DNA of 64,000 nucleotides from an uncultured Lachnospiraceae bacterium (lineage in GTDB: Bacteria; Bacillota; Clostridia; Lachnospirales; Lachnospiraceae). This document shows, one piece after another, positions 27,444-37,046 of the stretch. Where the stretch lies: NCBI GenBank assembly GCA_947626415.1, contig CANQSA010000004.1, forward strand, positions 78,892 through 142,891, in the 5' to 3' direction. The notes beneath the pieces are model-generated. The model saw nothing but the letters and a program-made list of their open reading frames with translations. It was not told where the DNA came from and ran no database searches. The position numbers and the translations under genes were made by a program. The first letter of the stretch is position 1, and each line of letters begins with the position of its first letter.

Positions 27444-28565
27444 ATGAAAGATTTTATAAGAGAAAACAAAATGGCTTTGATCGCTGCGGGAATCGTGATC
27501 CTGCTGATCGGTGTTTCGGCTATTGTCGGATTTGCCTTGTCAGGAAAAAAAGACCCGGAGCCGGAAACCACCAAAGTGATGGAAACAACACAGGAAACAA
27601 CGACCGTGCCGGAAACGACGCAGGAAGAAACCACAGCGAAAAAGAATGTGTATTACAGCAGACTGACGGGTCTCAAAAGCAGCAAAGCGGTTTCGACGGC
27701 AAGGCCGGTCGCGATCATGTTCAACAATATTGTTCAGGCGGTTCCGCAGCACGGGATCGGACAGGCTTCCATTGTATACGAGGCTTATGTGGAAGGCCGG
27801 ATCACCCGGCTGATGGGAATTTATGACAATTATCAGAAAATCGACAGTATCGGCTCGATCAGAAGCTGCCGGGAGTACTATGCGCACTGGGCTTCGGAAT
27901 ATAATGCGATCTATTGCCATTACGGGCAGTCCAAGTATGCGGTGAAGTTTTTAAACAGCGGAGTTCTGGATCTGGTAAATTATAATGATTCCGTCGGAGA
28001 ATCCGCTTATTACCGCACCAGTGACCGGGTTTCTCCCCACAATGTATTTACCAATTCGGACATGCTGCTTTCTGTTTTTAAACAGAAAAAATATGATCTG
28101 ACCGTCAAAGCCGATGAAAAAACACATTTTACGTTTGCGGAGCCCGAAACAGCCGTTTCCATGAAGAACGCGAAGGCGGCTGCCTATGTGTCGGTTCCGT
28201 ATCTGACGAATCATCCATATTTTAAATATAACGAAAAAGAAAAACAGTACTATCGTTATCAGTATGACGGAAAACACATAGACGGCGCGACCGGCAAGCA
28301 GCTGACCTGTAAGAATATTATTATTCAGTTTGCCGATTTCGTTTTATACGGAGACGGGCATTCGCTGGATATGTCCCATATCGGGAAAGGAACCGGCTAC
28401 TATATTTCCAACGGAAAAGCGGTAGAAATTAAATGGAGTAAATCATCAGAGACAGCACAGACTGTTTATCAGCTGGCAGACGGCAGTGAACTGGTTATGA
28501 ACGCGGGGAAAACATGGATCAGTGTATTTCCCACCGAAGACCGGGCCGATGTTGTGCTGAAATAG
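27444..28565 (+). CDS. DUF3048 domain membrane-anchored protein (YerB-like)
   Basis: A 373-aa protein with a short basic N terminus, one membrane helix (about residues 10-32) and a Thr/Glu-rich linker (about 40-70) before an extracytoplasmic DUF3048 domain. Recognisable family blocks include ARPVAIMFNNIVQAVPQHGI, SIVYEAYVEGRITRLMGIY and SIRSCREYYAHWASEYNAI. The family, which includes Bacillus YerB, has no established function. There is no lipobox cysteine, so the anchor appears to be an uncleaved helix. It lies between ybeY and a flippase gene. Confidence 0.85.
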   Translation: MKDFIRENKMALIAAGIVILLIGVSAIVGFALSGKKDPEPETTKVMETTQETTTVPETTQEETTAKKNVYYSRLTGLKSSKAVSTARPVAIMFNNIVQAVPQHGIGQASIVYEAYVEGRITRLMGIYDNYQKIDSIGSIRSCREYYAHWASEYNAIYCHYGQSKYAVKFLNSGVLDLVNYNDSVGESAYYRTSDRVSPHNVFTNSDMLLSVFKQKKYDLTVKADEKTHFTFAEPETAVSMKNAKAAAYVSVPYLTNHPYFKYNEKEKQYYRYQYDGKHIDGATGKQLTCKNIIIQFADFVLYGDGHSLDMSHIGKGTGYYISNGKAVEIKWSKSSETAQTVYQLADGSELVMNAGKTWISVFPTEDRADVVLK

Positions 28566-28587
28566 GCTGTGAAACGGAGAACGATTT

Positions 28588-30231
28588 ATGAGCAATCGAA
28601 ACAGCTTTATTGCGCAGGGAAGTATTCTGGCCGTTTCCGGTATCCTGGTCCGGATCATCGGACTGGTCTACCGGATCCCGCTTACCAATATCCTGGGAAC
28701 GGAAGGCAGCGCGATCTACGGCGCGGCCTATGACGTATATAATATTTTACTGCTGCTTTCTTCTATGAGCATGCCGCTGGCCGTCTCCAAACTGGTATCG
28801 GCCAGAGTCGGGATAAAAGAATATAAGAATGCCGGTCATATCCTGGCAGGGGCGCTGCTGTTCTCCGGATTGCTGGGCCTGACTGTCGGCGCCGTCGCGT
28901 ATTTCGGCGCGGAATTTTTCGCGGCACTGCTGGGATTTTCGCAGACGGCCGCGGCAATCCGGATTCTGGCGCCTACCCTGATCGTAATGTCTGTCGTAGG
29001 TGTTTTACGGGGATATTTTCAGGGGCTCGGAACGATGGTTCCGACCGCTATTTCGCAATTACTGGAACAGGTTGCCAATGCGATCGTAAGCATCGCAGCC
29101 GCAAAGCGCCTGTTTGAGCTGGGCAGCGCGATTGACGAACGGTCAGGCAGAACTACCACCGCCTATGCATACGGCGCGGCCGGCGGTACTATGGGTACGC
29201 TGTTGGGAACCCTTACGGCGCTGGCGTTTCTGGTATTTATCTTTCTGCTGTACCGGACCCAGTTTAACCGGCAGATACGCAGAGACCGGCATCAGGAAGC
29301 GCTTTCCGGCAGGGAAGTGATCCGGCTGCTTGTGGTAACGGTTATTCCGGTTTTGATCAGTACGACGATCTATAATTTCAGCAATATGATCGACAGTGGT
29401 ATTTTCGGGAATATTATGAACCTGCTCAGGGTAGAGGAACAGGAGAAGCGGATTTTATGGGGCGCTTATACCAGTCAGTACAAAATTCTGACCAACGTGC
29501 CGATCGCGGTGTCTGCCGCCATGTCTTCTTCGGTTGTCCCCAGTCTGATGCTATCCGTAGCCCAGCGCAGTATCCGGGATATCCGAAGCAAGATCGGTAT
29601 GGCGCTTCAGTTTACCATGCTGATCGCTATGCCGTGCGGGATCGGCTTTACCGTTCTGGGGCAGCCCATTTTAAATATGCTCTATCCTAATCTGGAAGGG
29701 CACGGCGTCGCAGTCAGACTGATGCTGTTCAGCCTGCTTACGATTGGCACATTTTCTTTTTCTACGATCACCAACGCGATCCTGCAGGGAATCGATCATA
29801 TGCGGACGCCTATTGTAAATTCCGCGATCTCTCTGGGAATTCATCTGGTTTTGCTGCCGCTTGTGCTGATCCTGCTGAAATGGAATATTTACGGCGTGAT
29901 CGTGTGCGACTGCTTTTTCGCGCTTCTGGTCTGCATTTTGAATCAGCGGGCGATTGCCAGATATACGGGATACCGGATTGACGTGAAACGGACGATGGCC
30001 GGGCCGCTGGCAGCTTCTCTTTTAATGGGGCTGGTGGTTTCCGGATGCTACTGGGGCCTGATGGCGATATTCCCGCATAATACGGTTGTTACGCTGTTTT
30101 CCGTTTTGCTCGGGATCGCCGTATACGGAATCTCGATCATCCGTCTGCATATCGTAACGGAAGCAGAGCTTGCCGGTATGCCGAAGGGAACCCTTTTAAT
30201 CAGAGCGGCAAAAAAATTACATTTATTGTAA
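28588..30231 (+). CDS. SpoVB-like polysaccharide/lipid flippase (MOP superfamily)
   Basis: A 547-aa multi-pass membrane protein of the MurJ/SpoVB/Wzx superfamily, which flips lipid-linked cell-wall or polysaccharide precursors. The start FIAQGSILAVSGILVRIIGLVYRIPL is typical of SpoVB/YkvU/YtgP members, and about 14 hydrophobic segments can be counted. The nearby BofC-like gene and the yqf genes make a sporulation cortex role plausible, but a vegetative MurJ-type role cannot be excluded from sequence alone. Confidence 0.85.
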   Translation: MSNRNSFIAQGSILAVSGILVRIIGLVYRIPLTNILGTEGSAIYGAAYDVYNILLLLSSMSMPLAVSKLVSARVGIKEYKNAGHILAGALLFSGLLGLTVGAVAYFGAEFFAALLGFSQTAAAIRILAPTLIVMSVVGVLRGYFQGLGTMVPTAISQLLEQVANAIVSIAAAKRLFELGSAIDERSGRTTTAYAYGAAGGTMGTLLGTLTALAFLVFIFLLYRTQFNRQIRRDRHQEALSGREVIRLLVVTVIPVLISTTIYNFSNMIDSGIFGNIMNLLRVEEQEKRILWGAYTSQYKILTNVPIAVSAAMSSSVVPSLMLSVAQRSIRDIRSKIGMALQFTMLIAMPCGIGFTVLGQPILNMLYPNLEGHGVAVRLMLFSLLTIGTFSFSTITNAILQGIDHMRTPIVNSAISLGIHLVLLPLVLILLKWNIYGVIVCDCFFALLVCILNQRAIARYTGYRIDVKRTMAGPLAASLLMGLVVSGCYWGLMAIFPHNTVVTLFSVLLGIAVYGISIIRLHIVTEAELAGMPKGTLLIRAAKKLHLL

Positions 30232-30293
30232 GAGTCCGGTTTAAAAACAGAAAAAACGCAGATACTCATACATAAAAAGAAGGAGGACTCCTT

Positions 30294-30926
30294 ATGCGGC
30301 GTGTGATGTATCTGATGTGTTTTCTGACAATGGCAGTTTTATTTACAATCGTTTACTATTTCAGTTATCATGATTCCGGTCCTGTCACAGAACCGGTACG
30401 ACATGCTGCGCTGCCGGAAACGGAAACCGAAGAAACAGATACCAAAGAATCACAGAGCGTGCGAGTGGTAAATGAAGAGCAAAAGCCGATCGTAACGGCA
30501 AATGCGGTCTGTATTCTGCAGGAACACAATATGACGAACGACTGGATGACGGAAAAGTCCTATACGGTTCCGTTAGAACTGATCGGGATGACAAGGGATG
30601 AAGTGATCAATTATATTGCCCGGTATACGGCAGGCATGTCCGAGGAAGAGCAAAATCTGGTACACTATGAACTGATCAGTTTTTCCAACGATCAGCTGGT
30701 GATCCGAAAAACGTTTTTGTCCCAGGAGGATGTGGCCTATACGTATTGGGTAAAATCTGTGGCGGGCAGACTGATGGTTTATCTGGCCGATCAGGTAACC
30801 GTTTATATCCGGACGGATATTGAGGTGGATAAACTTCCGGAAGAAGAGCAGAGCGCTCTGAAAACGGGAAAATATATTACAAATATGCAGGAACTTTTTA
30901 ATTATCTGGAAAGCTGTACATCCTAG
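30294..30926 (+). CDS. BofC-like membrane-anchored protein
   Basis: A 210-aa protein with an N-terminal membrane helix (about residues 5-23), an acidic Thr/Glu linker and an extracytoplasmic domain. The C-terminal stretch DKLPEEEQSALKTGKYI followed by NMQELFNYLES resembles the BofC C-terminal domain. In Bacillus, BofC is a forespore regulator of pro-sigma-K processing; a similar role here is only inferred. The ribosome binding site AAGGAG (30280-30285) sits in a palindrome with CTCCTT (30288-30293) directly before the ATG. Confidence 0.6.
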   Translation: MRRVMYLMCFLTMAVLFTIVYYFSYHDSGPVTEPVRHAALPETETEETDTKESQSVRVVNEEQKPIVTANAVCILQEHNMTNDWMTEKSYTVPLELIGMTRDEVINYIARYTAGMSEEEQNLVHYELISFSNDQLVIRKTFLSQEDVAYTYWVKSVAGRLMVYLADQVTVYIRTDIEVDKLPEEEQSALKTGKYITNMQELFNYLESCTS

Positions 30927-30939
30927 CGGAGGGATTTGC

Positions 30940-32163
30940 GTGAAGACAATTTTGATTATCGGCGCGGGCGCATCGGGACTGATGGCTGCGATCTGCGCGA
31001 AAACAAAGAAAAACCAGGTCATAATTCTGGAGCAGAATGAAAAAGCGGGCAAAAAGCTGCTCCTGACCGGAAACGGAAAGTGCAATCTGGGAAACCGGGA
31101 AGACGATCCGGCCTGTTTCTGCGGCCCGGAACGGGACGCCATTGAAACCGTGATCGGCAGATTCGGCACTGCGGAAACCGTGCGGTTTTTTGAAGATCTG
31201 GGCGTGCTTCTCAAAGAACGCAGCGGATATCTCTATCCGTTTTCCGGACAGGCCGCCACCATTGTAAACGTGCTGCTGCAGACCTGCAGTCATCTGGGAA
31301 TTGCAATCTGTTATGGGATCCGCGTCGCTTCCGTGAAAAAACTGGAAACCGGTTTTCGGATCCGTACCAATCAGAAAAATTACAGCGCGGACGCGGTAAT
31401 CGTCGCGACGGGATCGAAAGCGGCGCCGAAAACAGGCGCTGCGGGCAGTGGGTATGAACTGCTGGCTGCGTTAGGACACAGTTATGAGCCGCCGCTGCCG
31501 GCGCTGGTGCCTCTGATCTCTTCCAGCGTTTACTGCCGGTCTCTGATGGGGATCCGTACAGATGCCGTGCTCTCCCTGTACATAAATAAACGATTTGTCG
31601 CAAAAGAAGCGGGAGAATTACAGCTGACGGAATACGGGTTGTCGGGAATTCCGGTGTTCCAGTTCAGCTATCTGGCGTCACAGGCACTGGAGAAGAACCA
31701 GCCGGTCGAAGTGCAGGTGGATTTTCTGCCGACAGTCACAAAAAAACAATTAGAACATAAGATGCTGGATTATAAAATGCGATTCGGCAGACGGACCCTG
31801 GAAGAATGCCTTTCCGGTATGCTGAATCATAAGCTGGCGCAGGTGATCGGCAAAGCGTCCGGATTAAAAAACAGCATGTTACTGAATACATTGAAGCCGG
31901 AAGAGATTCAGGTGTTGTGTTACGCGATCAAAAATTTTCATTTTCCGATCATGGATACCATGGGATTTGACAAGGCGCAGACCTGCTGCGGCGGAATCTT
32001 TTTGTCGCAGCTGAATCCGGAAACAATGGAATCCCTGCTGGTACCAGGACTGTATATTACGGGAGAACTGTTAAATGTAAACGGAAGATGCGGCGGCTAT
32101 AATCTGCAGTGGGCATGGGCTACCGGCTATCTGGCGGGAACTGCGTGCGCGCAGCTGCCGTAA
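30940..32163 (+). CDS. HI0933/YhiN-family FAD-dependent oxidoreductase
   Basis: A 407-aa flavoprotein of the HI0933 family (COG2081). It starts with GTG after GGAGGG and has the dinucleotide-binding motif GAGASGLMAAI at about residue 8, the family signature GKKLLLTGNGKCNLGN, and a late FAD motif GLYITGELLNVNGRCGGYNLQWAWATG. The physiological substrate is unknown. Some Clostridia relatives, such as BaiN, reduce bile acid intermediates, but the family is broad and this should not be read as bile acid metabolism. A second flavoprotein follows 12 bases later. Confidence 0.88.
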   Translation: MKTILIIGAGASGLMAAICAKTKKNQVIILEQNEKAGKKLLLTGNGKCNLGNREDDPACFCGPERDAIETVIGRFGTAETVRFFEDLGVLLKERSGYLYPFSGQAATIVNVLLQTCSHLGIAICYGIRVASVKKLETGFRIRTNQKNYSADAVIVATGSKAAPKTGAAGSGYELLAALGHSYEPPLPALVPLISSSVYCRSLMGIRTDAVLSLYINKRFVAKEAGELQLTEYGLSGIPVFQFSYLASQALEKNQPVEVQVDFLPTVTKKQLEHKMLDYKMRFGRRTLEECLSGMLNHKLAQVIGKASGLKNSMLLNTLKPEEIQVLCYAIKNFHFPIMDTMGFDKAQTCCGGIFLSQLNPETMESLLVPGLYITGELLNVNGRCGGYNLQWAWATGYLAGTACAQLP

Positions 32164-32175
32164 TGGAGAAACAGG

Positions 32176-33786
32176 ATGATTCAGATTCAGCAAATAAAAT
32201 TGCGGGTGGGAGAACCGGAAGAACGGCTTAAATCGCTGGCTGCCGGACAGCTGCGGATAGCGCCGGAACAGATCCGTTCCCTGCGGATCCGGAAAAAATC
32301 GATTGACGCCAGAAAAAAGCCGGATATCTTTATTGTCTATACGGTGGATGTTTTACTGAATTTTGCGCAGAATGAGGAAAAACTGGTGAGACGGCTGCGC
32401 AACAAAAATATCCGGCGCATCACGGAGGTCCCCTATCATGCGGAAATTACCGGGACCACGCCGCTTTACCGGCCTGTTGTCGTGGGAATGGGGCCTGCCG
32501 GTCTGTTCTGCGCTTATCTGCTGGCGTTAAACGGATATGCGCCTGTGATCCTGGAACGCGGCGGCGCCGTTGAAGAACGGGTCCGTTCTGTAGAACACTT
32601 CTGGAAAACCGGGGAACTGGACCCGGAATGCAATGTTCAGTTTGGAGAGGGCGGAGCCGGAACCTTCTCGGACGGCAAACTGAATACGCTTGTCAATGAT
32701 AAGCAGGGCCGCAGCCGGTTCATATTGGATACGTTTGTCCGATTCGGTGCACCGGAAGCAATCCGCTATGACAGCAAACCGCATATCGGAACGGATATCC
32801 TGCGGACTGTCATTATCAATTTACGGAATGAGATCATCCGGCTTGGCGGAACGGTATTATTTCATCATAAACTGACGGATATTGAGATCTCCGGCAGCCG
32901 CAGGTCGCTGACGGTCAATTACGAGAATTCCATGCCGTTTACCGTTTTGGTACTGGCTCTGGGGCACAGCGCGAGAGATACGTTTCAGATGCTGTACCGG
33001 CGGCAGATGCAGATGGAAGCAAAGCCTTTCGCGGTCGGCGTCCGGGTCGAACACCCGCAGGAAATGATCAATGCCATACAATATGGGGCGGCCGGCAGTA
33101 CAATGGAGGCGGCGCCTTATAAAGTAACTGCGAAGGCTTCTGACGGGAGAGGCGTATATTCTTTCTGTATGTGTCCGGGCGGTTATGTGGTCAATGCTTC
33201 TTCGGAGCAGGAGCGCCTGGCCATAAACGGAATGAGTAACGCGGCGCGGGACAGCCAAAACGCCAACAGCGCGCTCATTGTCACGGTTACGCCGGAAGAT
33301 TTTCCGGATTCCTCGCCGCTTGGCGGGATCGCGTTTCAGAGAGATCTGGAAGAACGCGCCTGGAAAGAGGGCAGAGGCTCGATTCCAGTTCAGCTTTACG
33401 GCGATTATAAGGAAAACCGGATCAGCCGGGAATTCGGCGCGTATCAGCCGTGTACCAAAGGAAAAACCGCTTTCGGCAATCTGCGGAATGTCCTGCCGGA
33501 GGCGGTCGGGAAGGCATTGGAAGAAGGAATTGAACAGTTTTCCGGACAGATTCCGGGATTCAACCGGGAAGATATGATCATGGAAGGCGTGGAAAGCAGA
33601 ACGTCTTCTCCGGTCCGTCTGAACCGGGATCCGGATTTTCTCAGCAGCCTGCCGGGCGTCTATCCCTGCGGAGAGGGCGCCGGTTACGCCGGAGGCATTA
33701 TGTCTGCAGCCATGGACGGAATGAAAGTTTTTGAAGCAATTATTAAATTTTATTGTCCGGGGGATGAAAATACACAGGGTCAGTAG
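32176..33786 (+). CDS. COG2509-family FAD-dependent dehydrogenase
   Basis: A 536-aa flavoprotein. The N-terminal domain (about 1-95) is an extra alpha/beta module, then the FAD motif VVGMGPAGLFCAYLLA and the family box NVQFGEGGAGTFSDGKLNT. The C-terminal FAD block is GVYPCGEGAGYAGGIMSAAMDGM. The family is widespread in Clostridia without an assigned substrate. It is the last gene before the proB promoter. Confidence 0.88.
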   Translation: MIQIQQIKLRVGEPEERLKSLAAGQLRIAPEQIRSLRIRKKSIDARKKPDIFIVYTVDVLLNFAQNEEKLVRRLRNKNIRRITEVPYHAEITGTTPLYRPVVVGMGPAGLFCAYLLALNGYAPVILERGGAVEERVRSVEHFWKTGELDPECNVQFGEGGAGTFSDGKLNTLVNDKQGRSRFILDTFVRFGAPEAIRYDSKPHIGTDILRTVIINLRNEIIRLGGTVLFHHKLTDIEISGSRRSLTVNYENSMPFTVLVLALGHSARDTFQMLYRRQMQMEAKPFAVGVRVEHPQEMINAIQYGAAGSTMEAAPYKVTAKASDGRGVYSFCMCPGGYVVNASSEQERLAINGMSNAARDSQNANSALIVTVTPEDFPDSSPLGGIAFQRDLEERAWKEGRGSIPVQLYGDYKENRISREFGAYQPCTKGKTAFGNLRNVLPEAVGKALEEGIEQFSGQIPGFNREDMIMEGVESRTSSPVRLNRDPDFLSSLPGVYPCGEGAGYAGGIMSAAMDGMKVFEAIIKFYCPGDENTQGQ

Positions 33787-33812
33787 ACATTTTTTCTTTT
33801 CTGATGTATACT
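33784..33812 (+). promoter_or_regulatory. Vegetative promoter for proB
   Basis: TAGACA (33784-33789) and TATACT (33807-33812) are 17 bases apart. Transcription would begin near 33819, just at an in-frame GTG (33820), which argues that the real proB start is the downstream TTG at 33859. Confidence 0.7.
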
Positions 33813-33858
33813 GAACGAAGTGTCTAAAAAATTTATACTGACAATAGGAGAACGGAAA

Positions 33859-34704
33859 TTGAATTATCGGGAATTACTGAAGGATAAAAAAAGAATCGTG
33901 GTAAAAATCGGCTCTTCCTCCCTTTCTTTTAAAGAAACCGGATTTACGAATCTGATGAAGCTGGAACGCCTGGTACGGGTGCTGACTTCACTACATAATC
34001 AGGGAAAAGAGATCATTCTGGTATCTTCCGGGGCAATTTCTGTCGGCAGGAAAAAACTGGGGCCGCTTGCGGAAGAGGAGCACAGCGGGATCGGCTTTAA
34101 ACAGGCGTGCGCGGCCGTGGGACAGGCTCAGCTGATGATGATCTATCAGAAGCTGTTTGCCGAATACAATCAGATTGCGGCACAGATCCTGATGACGAAG
34201 AATACCATGATTGACGGGGAAAGCCGGATCAACGCCAGGAATACCTTTGAGCATTTGCTGAAAATGGGCGTAATCCCGGTTGTCAATGAAAACGATACGG
34301 TATCTACCTACGAGATCGGATTTTCAGACAACGACCGGCTGTCCGCGATCGTAACGGCGCTGACCGGGGCGGATCTGCTGATCTTACTGTCAGATATCGA
34401 CGGTTTGTTTTCAGATGACCCGAATCTCAATCCGGAGGCTTCTTTTATCAAGATCGTAACAGAGATCACGCCGGATCTGCTGGAAATGGGGAAGGACAGC
34501 AGTTCCAGCGATATGGGGACCGGCGGTATGAGCGCCAAACTGGCGGCAGCAAGGATCGCGACGGATTCCGGCGCGGATATGATCATAGCGAACGGGGAAG
34601 ATGTCGATATTGTAGAGCGTCTGATCGCAGGCGCAGATGAAGGAACATTATTTATTGCGCATAAGAATAAAGATTTTTATTTAATGGATTACTTATCCGA
34701 ATAG
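33859..34704 (+). CDS. proB: Glutamate 5-kinase
   Basis: ProB phosphorylates glutamate at the gamma-carboxyl, the first step of proline synthesis. TTG 33859 is chosen because AGGAG lies seven to eight bases upstream and the promoter rules out the GTG at 33820. The 281-aa product has the amino acid kinase motifs VVKIGSSSLS, SSGAISVGRKKL and NENDTVS, and DMGTGGMSAKLAAA. It lacks the C-terminal PUA domain, like many Firmicute enzymes. Its partner proA is 2.9 kb downstream. Confidence 0.95.
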   Translation: MNYRELLKDKKRIVVKIGSSSLSFKETGFTNLMKLERLVRVLTSLHNQGKEIILVSSGAISVGRKKLGPLAEEEHSGIGFKQACAAVGQAQLMMIYQKLFAEYNQIAAQILMTKNTMIDGESRINARNTFEHLLKMGVIPVVNENDTVSTYEIGFSDNDRLSAIVTALTGADLLILLSDIDGLFSDDPNLNPEASFIKIVTEITPDLLEMGKDSSSSDMGTGGMSAKLAAARIATDSGADMIIANGEDVDIVERLIAGADEGTLFIAHKNKDFYLMDYLSE

Positions 34705-34726
34705 GGCTTCGGAACGGAGGTATTTT

Positions 34727-35905
34727 ATGAATTTGCGTTTGATAAAAAATGCGGGGAATACGGCATGGAATGAGATGCTCGCGAGAGATGTCATTCTGGA
34801 GACCACTTATGAAAACAGCCGATATCCGGAGATCCGGCAGGTTCGCTATTTTATCTACAATGTGGCGGAGAATGAACGGTATGAAGTCATGCCAAAGACG
34901 CGGAAACTGGATATTTTTAAGATCCGGGATACCGATCTGGAACGAAAATATCTGTATTTTACCCAGTACATTCCGCGGGAGGATCTGTTTCAGATCATCC
35001 GGTTTGAATGGCAGACGCAGAAATTCACGGTCATTTATGAATTCGAGGAGGCAATCGACAACTTCTTTTATGAAAAGAAACTCTCTGTCTTTGTCTTAAA
35101 TGAGAATAACGTGCTGCTGCAGACAGAACACCTGCGGCGCAATATGAGCGACAATTACGAGGGATATTTTGACTTTTCCCTGACGTTATATAACCGGACG
35201 GAGGAAAAGAATTATCAGGTGATCGATGATAACCTGACCCGGAACGGGATCACGGAATTGCTGCCGGTAACGGATACAATGTGCGTGATCAAGACCGGCT
35301 ATTCTCTCTTTGAAGATCATCTGTATGAGATCCTGGATAAAATGGAAGTTTCCGTGGAAAGCGTTTATCTGGTCAATATCCAGCAGCTGGTTTCCGATCT
35401 GATCCTGGAACAGAACGGAATCGTAATGGACAGTCTGGATCAGGCGTATTACCGCCAGACGATCCCCTATATCAAAACTGATGACGATTATATCATTTAT
35501 TCCAAGATCGACAATGAAACCAATGAAGAGAATCTGAATTTTTATCATGTCCCTTCCAAACGGATCATCAGCTGTATCAACCGCGGGGTTGTTACGCCGG
35601 AACGCATGGCGAAGCCGGTTATCATTAAGCATAAACCCTATATCCGGCTGGACCGTACAAGAAAAACGGATTTTCTGAACCTGTATACAAAGCAGGTGGA
35701 GCTTTCATTTCCGGCAGAGCAGACGGTCCATCAGGTTTTGGAAGATTTATTTATTATTTCCGAAAGCAAACGCGGTCTGTTCGGAAAAGAAAAACAGTAT
35801 CTGTGCGTTTATAAATATCCTGCAATGACAATCCTTCACAGTGAGAAGTGCGGTTATGAGAACGCGCTGATGAAGGATGAGATCCTATATCTTTTTATTT
35901 CATAA
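34727..35905 (+). CDS. Conserved-looking protein of unknown function
   Basis: I do not recognise this 392-aa protein. It has no signal peptide, membrane helix or obvious catalytic motif. It is rich in aromatic and charged residues and in alternating beta-like stretches such as KQYLCVYKYPAMTILH, a pattern that could fit a beta-propeller or similar all-beta fold; that is a guess. It has a good ribosome binding site (ACGGAGG) and normal codon use. It sits between proB and a patatin gene with 12-22 base gaps, so it is probably part of their transcript. Confidence 0.8.
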   Translation: MNLRLIKNAGNTAWNEMLARDVILETTYENSRYPEIRQVRYFIYNVAENERYEVMPKTRKLDIFKIRDTDLERKYLYFTQYIPREDLFQIIRFEWQTQKFTVIYEFEEAIDNFFYEKKLSVFVLNENNVLLQTEHLRRNMSDNYEGYFDFSLTLYNRTEEKNYQVIDDNLTRNGITELLPVTDTMCVIKTGYSLFEDHLYEILDKMEVSVESVYLVNIQQLVSDLILEQNGIVMDSLDQAYYRQTIPYIKTDDDYIIYSKIDNETNEENLNFYHVPSKRIISCINRGVVTPERMAKPVIIKHKPYIRLDRTRKTDFLNLYTKQVELSFPAEQTVHQVLEDLFIISESKRGLFGKEKQYLCVYKYPAMTILHSEKCGYENALMKDEILYLFIS

Positions 35906-35926
35906 ACGAGCAGCGAGGTGACAACG

Positions 35927-36781
35927 ATGGAACGACAGGGATTAGTACTGGAAGGCGGCGGGACCAGAGGCGTCTTTACCGCCGGGGTTCTGGATTATTT
36001 TATGGAAATGGATCTCCGGTTTCCTTATGTGATCGGCGTATCCGCAGGCGCCTGCAACGCGTTAAGCTATGTGGCAAATCAAAAAGGAAGAAACCGGAAG
36101 TGCATGATTGATTGTCTGGAAGAAGATGCGGACTACATCAATGTAAGGAAATTTTTAAAGGAAGGCCAGTTGTTTGACATGGACCTGATCTTTGATCAGT
36201 TTCCCAACGACAGCATTCCTTTTGATTATGATACGTTTTTTCAGTATACGGGTACCTGTTATCTGGTTACGACAAACTGTCTGACAGGAGAACCTTATTA
36301 TTTTGAAGAAAAATCAGACCGGGAGCGGCTGATGCAGGGTGCGCGGGCGTCCAGCAGCCTGCCCTATGCGGATCCGATCGCATATGTGGACGGGATCCCC
36401 ATGCTGGACGGCGGATTGTCAGATCCGATCCCCATTCGCAAGGCATTGCGGGACGGCGTAAAGAAAAATGTGGTGATCCTGACAAGACCGCCGCATTATC
36501 GGAAGAAGGTACCGAAAAAGCAGTCCCGTCTCAACCGCAGAATGTATAAAGATTATCCGCAGCTGTGTGAAAGCATGGACCGCCGAAAATCCTATTATAA
36601 TCATACGATGGATCTGATCGAGCGGCTGGCGGAAAAAGGACGCATATTTGTATTGCAGCCTCAGGGCGAAGTGATCAGCCGTATGGAGCGAAAACCGGCC
36701 GCGCTGCGCGCCTTCTATGAGGAAGGGTATGCTTACGCGAAGGAACAGTATCCGCGCCTGATGGAATGGCTGTCAAAATAG
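35927..36781 (+). CDS. Patatin-like phospholipase
   Basis: A 284-aa lipid acyl hydrolase of the patatin family. The oxyanion loop EGGGTRGVFTAGVLD is near the N terminus, the nucleophile is S39 in GVSAGACNA, and the catalytic aspartate is D161 in LDGGLSDPIP. No signal peptide is present, so it should act in the cytoplasm or on the inner membrane face. ATG 35927 has GAGG eight bases upstream; an in-frame GTG at 35918 overlaps that site. The natural lipid substrate is unknown. Confidence 0.93.
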   Translation: MERQGLVLEGGGTRGVFTAGVLDYFMEMDLRFPYVIGVSAGACNALSYVANQKGRNRKCMIDCLEEDADYINVRKFLKEGQLFDMDLIFDQFPNDSIPFDYDTFFQYTGTCYLVTTNCLTGEPYYFEEKSDRERLMQGARASSSLPYADPIAYVDGIPMLDGGLSDPIPIRKALRDGVKKNVVILTRPPHYRKKVPKKQSRLNRRMYKDYPQLCESMDRRKSYYNHTMDLIERLAEKGRIFVLQPQGEVISRMERKPAALRAFYEEGYAYAKEQYPRLMEWLSK

Positions 36782-36794
36782 GAGGAACCGGAAT

Positions 36795-37040
36795 ATGGAA
36801 CAGAGCAAGCTGGACCGGATCAATGAGCTGGCGCGGCTTTCAAAGACACGGGCGCTGACCGCCGATGAGAAAGAAGAGCAGCAGCGTCTTCGGAAAGAAT
36901 ATGTAATGCTTGTACACAATAACCTGCGGGGACAGCTGGAATCTTTGAAGATCCAGAATCCGGATGGCTCTGTTGTCAGTGTAAAGGACCGCAGGAAAAA
37001 ACATGAAAACAGCAATTTTCCTTCCGGAAAGGAGGCGTGA
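36795..37040 (+). CDS. DUF896 (YnzC/UPF0291) small protein
   Basis: An 81-aa member of the DUF896 family, small helical proteins found in Firmicutes; Bacillus YnzC is the structural example. The signature RINELARLSKTRALTADEKE and QQRLRKEYV is clear. The function is unknown. AGGAGG lies before the start. It is followed directly by the 5-formyltetrahydrofolate cyclo-ligase gene. Confidence 0.93.
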   Translation: MEQSKLDRINELARLSKTRALTADEKEEQQRLRKEYVMLVHNNLRGQLESLKIQNPDGSVVSVKDRRKKHENSNFPSGKEA

Positions 37041-37046
37041 TTGTTG

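Noticed and set aside
30246..30274. Sporulation promoter for the BofC-like gene based on CATACATA (30267-30274)
   Set aside because: The -10 resemblance is good, but no matching -35 element lies 14-15 bases upstream.
30940..32163. Assigning a bile-acid reductase (BaiN) function
   Set aside because: The HI0933 family is broad and no other bile acid gene is nearby.
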